Shown here in pieces: positions 62,148-64,000 of a stretch of DNA of 64,000 nucleotides; position 1 is the stretch's first letter, and every line of letters begins with the position of its first letter. The DNA is from Cokeromyces recurvatus (lineage: Eukaryota; Mucoromycota; Mucoromycetes; Mucorales; Mucoraceae), in NCBI RefSeq assembly GCF_025118155.1, contig NW_026251411.1, positions 310,001 to 374,000 on the forward strand. Direction: 5' to 3'. The notes below the pieces were generated by a model. It did not search any database. It was not told the origin of the DNA and saw only the letters and a program-made list of their open reading frames with translations. A program made the position numbers and the translations under genes.

Positions 62148-63424
62148 ATGAAATTATTTATCTTTGTATTTTTATTAATGTCTACTGCTTCCTCATCACT
62201 ATTATCAAACACCCTTTTTGTAAATAGTAACGTAGTATTACCTGTTAAATTTCCTATCGTTAAGATTTCAACAGAAAGGTTTCGTCATGAAAGGAGGTTT
62301 GATACTAATAATCATGTCCCATTAATCAACGATATTTTTATGAATGAAGTTGCTATTAAGGTTAATATCGGCACACCGTCTCAAGAATATACGTTATTAT
62401 TTGATACTGGCAGTTCTGATATTTGGGTCCCCTCTTTTACTTGTTCACCAGAAACAGGTTGTCCTGAATTTTTACATCGTTATGACCCTAAAAACTCGAG
62501 TACCTATCATGCATTTAATGATACGCAAACTATTCATCTCAATTATACGATTGGTCGAGCAGAGGGTGAATACTTTGAAGACCTTCTTTCTCTTCAAGGT
62601 CTTACCATTTTACATCAAGTGATGGGTATGATGAATAAAATAGAAGGTCCCATTTCAGATCAAATGAAAACGAAGGACAGAAATCATTCGTCAACTATTA
62701 TTATGGATGGTATCTTTGGAGCAGGATTCTCATCCGGTACCATGAGAGCTATAAACGATAACTTACCTTATGAACCCTTTATTCCTGCTCTTTACAAATC
62801 TGGAAAGATACCAGGTCCCCTCTTTTCTGTCCTTTTACCACCTCATAGTGCAGAGGAGGGAAGCATTGTATTAGGTGGTATACATGATTTTGTAAAGACA
62901 ATACTCTATACATCCGTTGTAGGACACAGTTTAGAAAATGGCGATAAACAATATACTCATTGGCTTGTAGAAATGAAGGGTATACAATACCAAACGGCTA
63001 ATACCTCTAAAAATTTTCATTTTTTGAACGACCCATCTCATTCGGAGTAGATACAGGCTCTAATTTCATGTATTTACCCAAGACTTTAGCTTATGAGCTT
63101 GCTACAAGCATTACTAATAACACGTATTATTATTCTACGAATCATGCACCTGATATGTTTAAAGTAGACTGTCATCTATTTGAAAGCCCTAATCGAGTCA
63201 ATTTCTATTTCCCGTCCTCTTTTGATCGACAAGAAAAAGAGATAAAAGTTCCTATAGCAATCAAGGATTTAATAGCGAAAAGAGAATCGGATCATCAATG
63301 CTTCTTGTTAATTTTACCGTCCCCAGATAATCGTAATTTTATATTAGGAAATATGTTTTTAAGACATTTTGTTACAGTTTTTGATTTCAAGAAAATCAAC
63401 CACGAATTGGATTTTCTCCTTTAA
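62148..63424 (+). CDS. Pepsin-like aspartic protease (one frame break)
   Basis: An N-terminal hydrophobic signal peptide (MKLFIFVFLLMSTASSSLLS, residues 1-20), then a short propeptide-like basic region (RFRHERRF). The first active site is LLFDTGSSDIWVPSFTC (Asp at about residue 86) and the second VDTGSNFMYLP. The C-terminal lobe ends FILGNMFLRHFVTVFDF. Together they define an A1-family secreted or vacuolar protease. Several N-x-S/T sites suggest glycosylation. One base is missing near 63023 (TTTTTTGAACG); adding it restores ERPISFGVDTGSN. No intron is evident, unlike most genes here. Probably functional in the organism despite the break. Confidence 0.9.
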
Positions 63425-64000
63425 GAGACTTTTAAAACTAATAAAATTGTAAAGGAAAAAAAAAAGAACGAAAATTGTTGTGTATTCCTACTACTACTAC
63501 TGCTATTACATAATAAACTTTTATTGAAAGCATAAATACAATGAAGCATTTTCTTCCTATTGCTAATTATAGTATTAAATGGCTACATTAAGAAGAAATA
63601 TATTGTATTTTTATTTAAAAGATTGTCACCCTCATCTTCAAGTTGTTTGAGTCAAGTTTTTTTTTTTCTACTGAATTATACTTCTTTGGTATTTTTTTCT
63701 AACAATCACTTTTACTGTTAGACTCTGATAATAGGTGCCTAAATGTATATTCATAGTATATGTGGAGGATTATTTTACGCTATTATTATTATAAGAGTAT
63801 TCTATAACAGGCTGTCCTTTTAGTTATATAAAATAAAAGGTTTGCAGCATTTAGGATTGCTTATTACTTTAAACAGCCTATTTCATCATATACTTGGAAG
63901 TAATGGCAAAGAAATGTGAGGCATATTAATTATGTCAAAGGAGTACGATACTACTAAATAGTAAGCTAATGAATACGACTACTTCTTTTTTTTCAAATAA
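63425..64000. other. 3' intergenic region
   Basis: AT-rich with a TAC-repeat tract near 63489-63506. No gene or repeat is recognised up to the window end. Confidence 0.6.

Noticed and set aside
1..64000. tRNA and rRNA genes
   Set aside because: I looked for B-box-like GGTTCGA and its complement; isolated hits (for example near 5446 and 6837) lack a matching A box and acceptor stem. No rRNA text seen.

Overview
The window looks like nuclear DNA of a Mucoromycota (probably Mucorales) fungus. It is strongly AT-rich, with many long A/T homopolymers. Genes carry several short GT-AG introns, mostly 50-130 nt and one of 341 nt. The proteins are fungal housekeeping types: Mic60, septin, PKA regulatory subunit, LSM4, SPC2, an HSF and PAS-domain proteins. 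There are relics of a non-LTR retrotransposon with a W-x-L-G-W-L-P-G motif and of an IS630/Tc1-mariner transposase; I associate both styles with Mucorales. The family names rest on motif recognition, not on database searches.

Layout. (1) 1-4.9 kb is a repeat cluster: a LINE 3' fragment, an uncharacterised 543-aa gene, an inverted truncated copy of its 3' end, a 1.5-kb TIR-like element and two short tandem arrays. (2) 4.9-9.0 kb is an AT-rich gene desert. (3) 9.0-43.5 kb is gene-dense: OPT transporter, SPC2, glutathione reductase, a double HMG-box protein, a RING protein, septin, PKA-R, a METTL21-like methyltransferase, RPS26, a LENG8/THP3-like SAC3-domain protein, a base-exchange phosphatidylserine synthase, an Lnt-like CN-hydrolase, Mic60, glucose-6-phosphate dehydrogenase, a PAS protein, an ENA-like P-type ATPase and a C2H2 zinc-finger protein. 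(4) 43.6-47.2 kb holds a 5'-truncated LINE and a dead IS630-like transposase. (5) 48.1-51.5 kb has an alpha/beta hydrolase, LSM4 and HSF. (6) 51.7-61.3 kb is gene-poor and contains a 7.15-kb segment with 52-bp terminal inverted repeats (48/52 identical) flanked by TA on both sides. (7) 61.6-63.4 kb has a small possible DUF4748-like protein and a pepsin-like protease.

There are no operons. Several pairs are divergent and share an upstream region (RPS26/LENG8-like, Lnt-like/Mic60, glutathione reductase/HMG). Others converge with short spacing (SPC2/glutathione reductase, PSS/Lnt-like, hydrolase/LSM4). Mitochondrial and redox functions recur (Mic60, G6PD, glutathione reductase with a spliced-on targeting sequence), but I see no single pathway.

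Caution for any reader: many conserved genes here carry single-base indels, mostly in homopolymers (about six in G6PD alone). I read most of these as assembly or sequencing errors rather than gene death, so the frame-broken housekeeping genes are annotated as CDS with the breaks described. The strongest candidate for something undescribed is the 7.15-kb TIR-bounded segment at 54109-61259.
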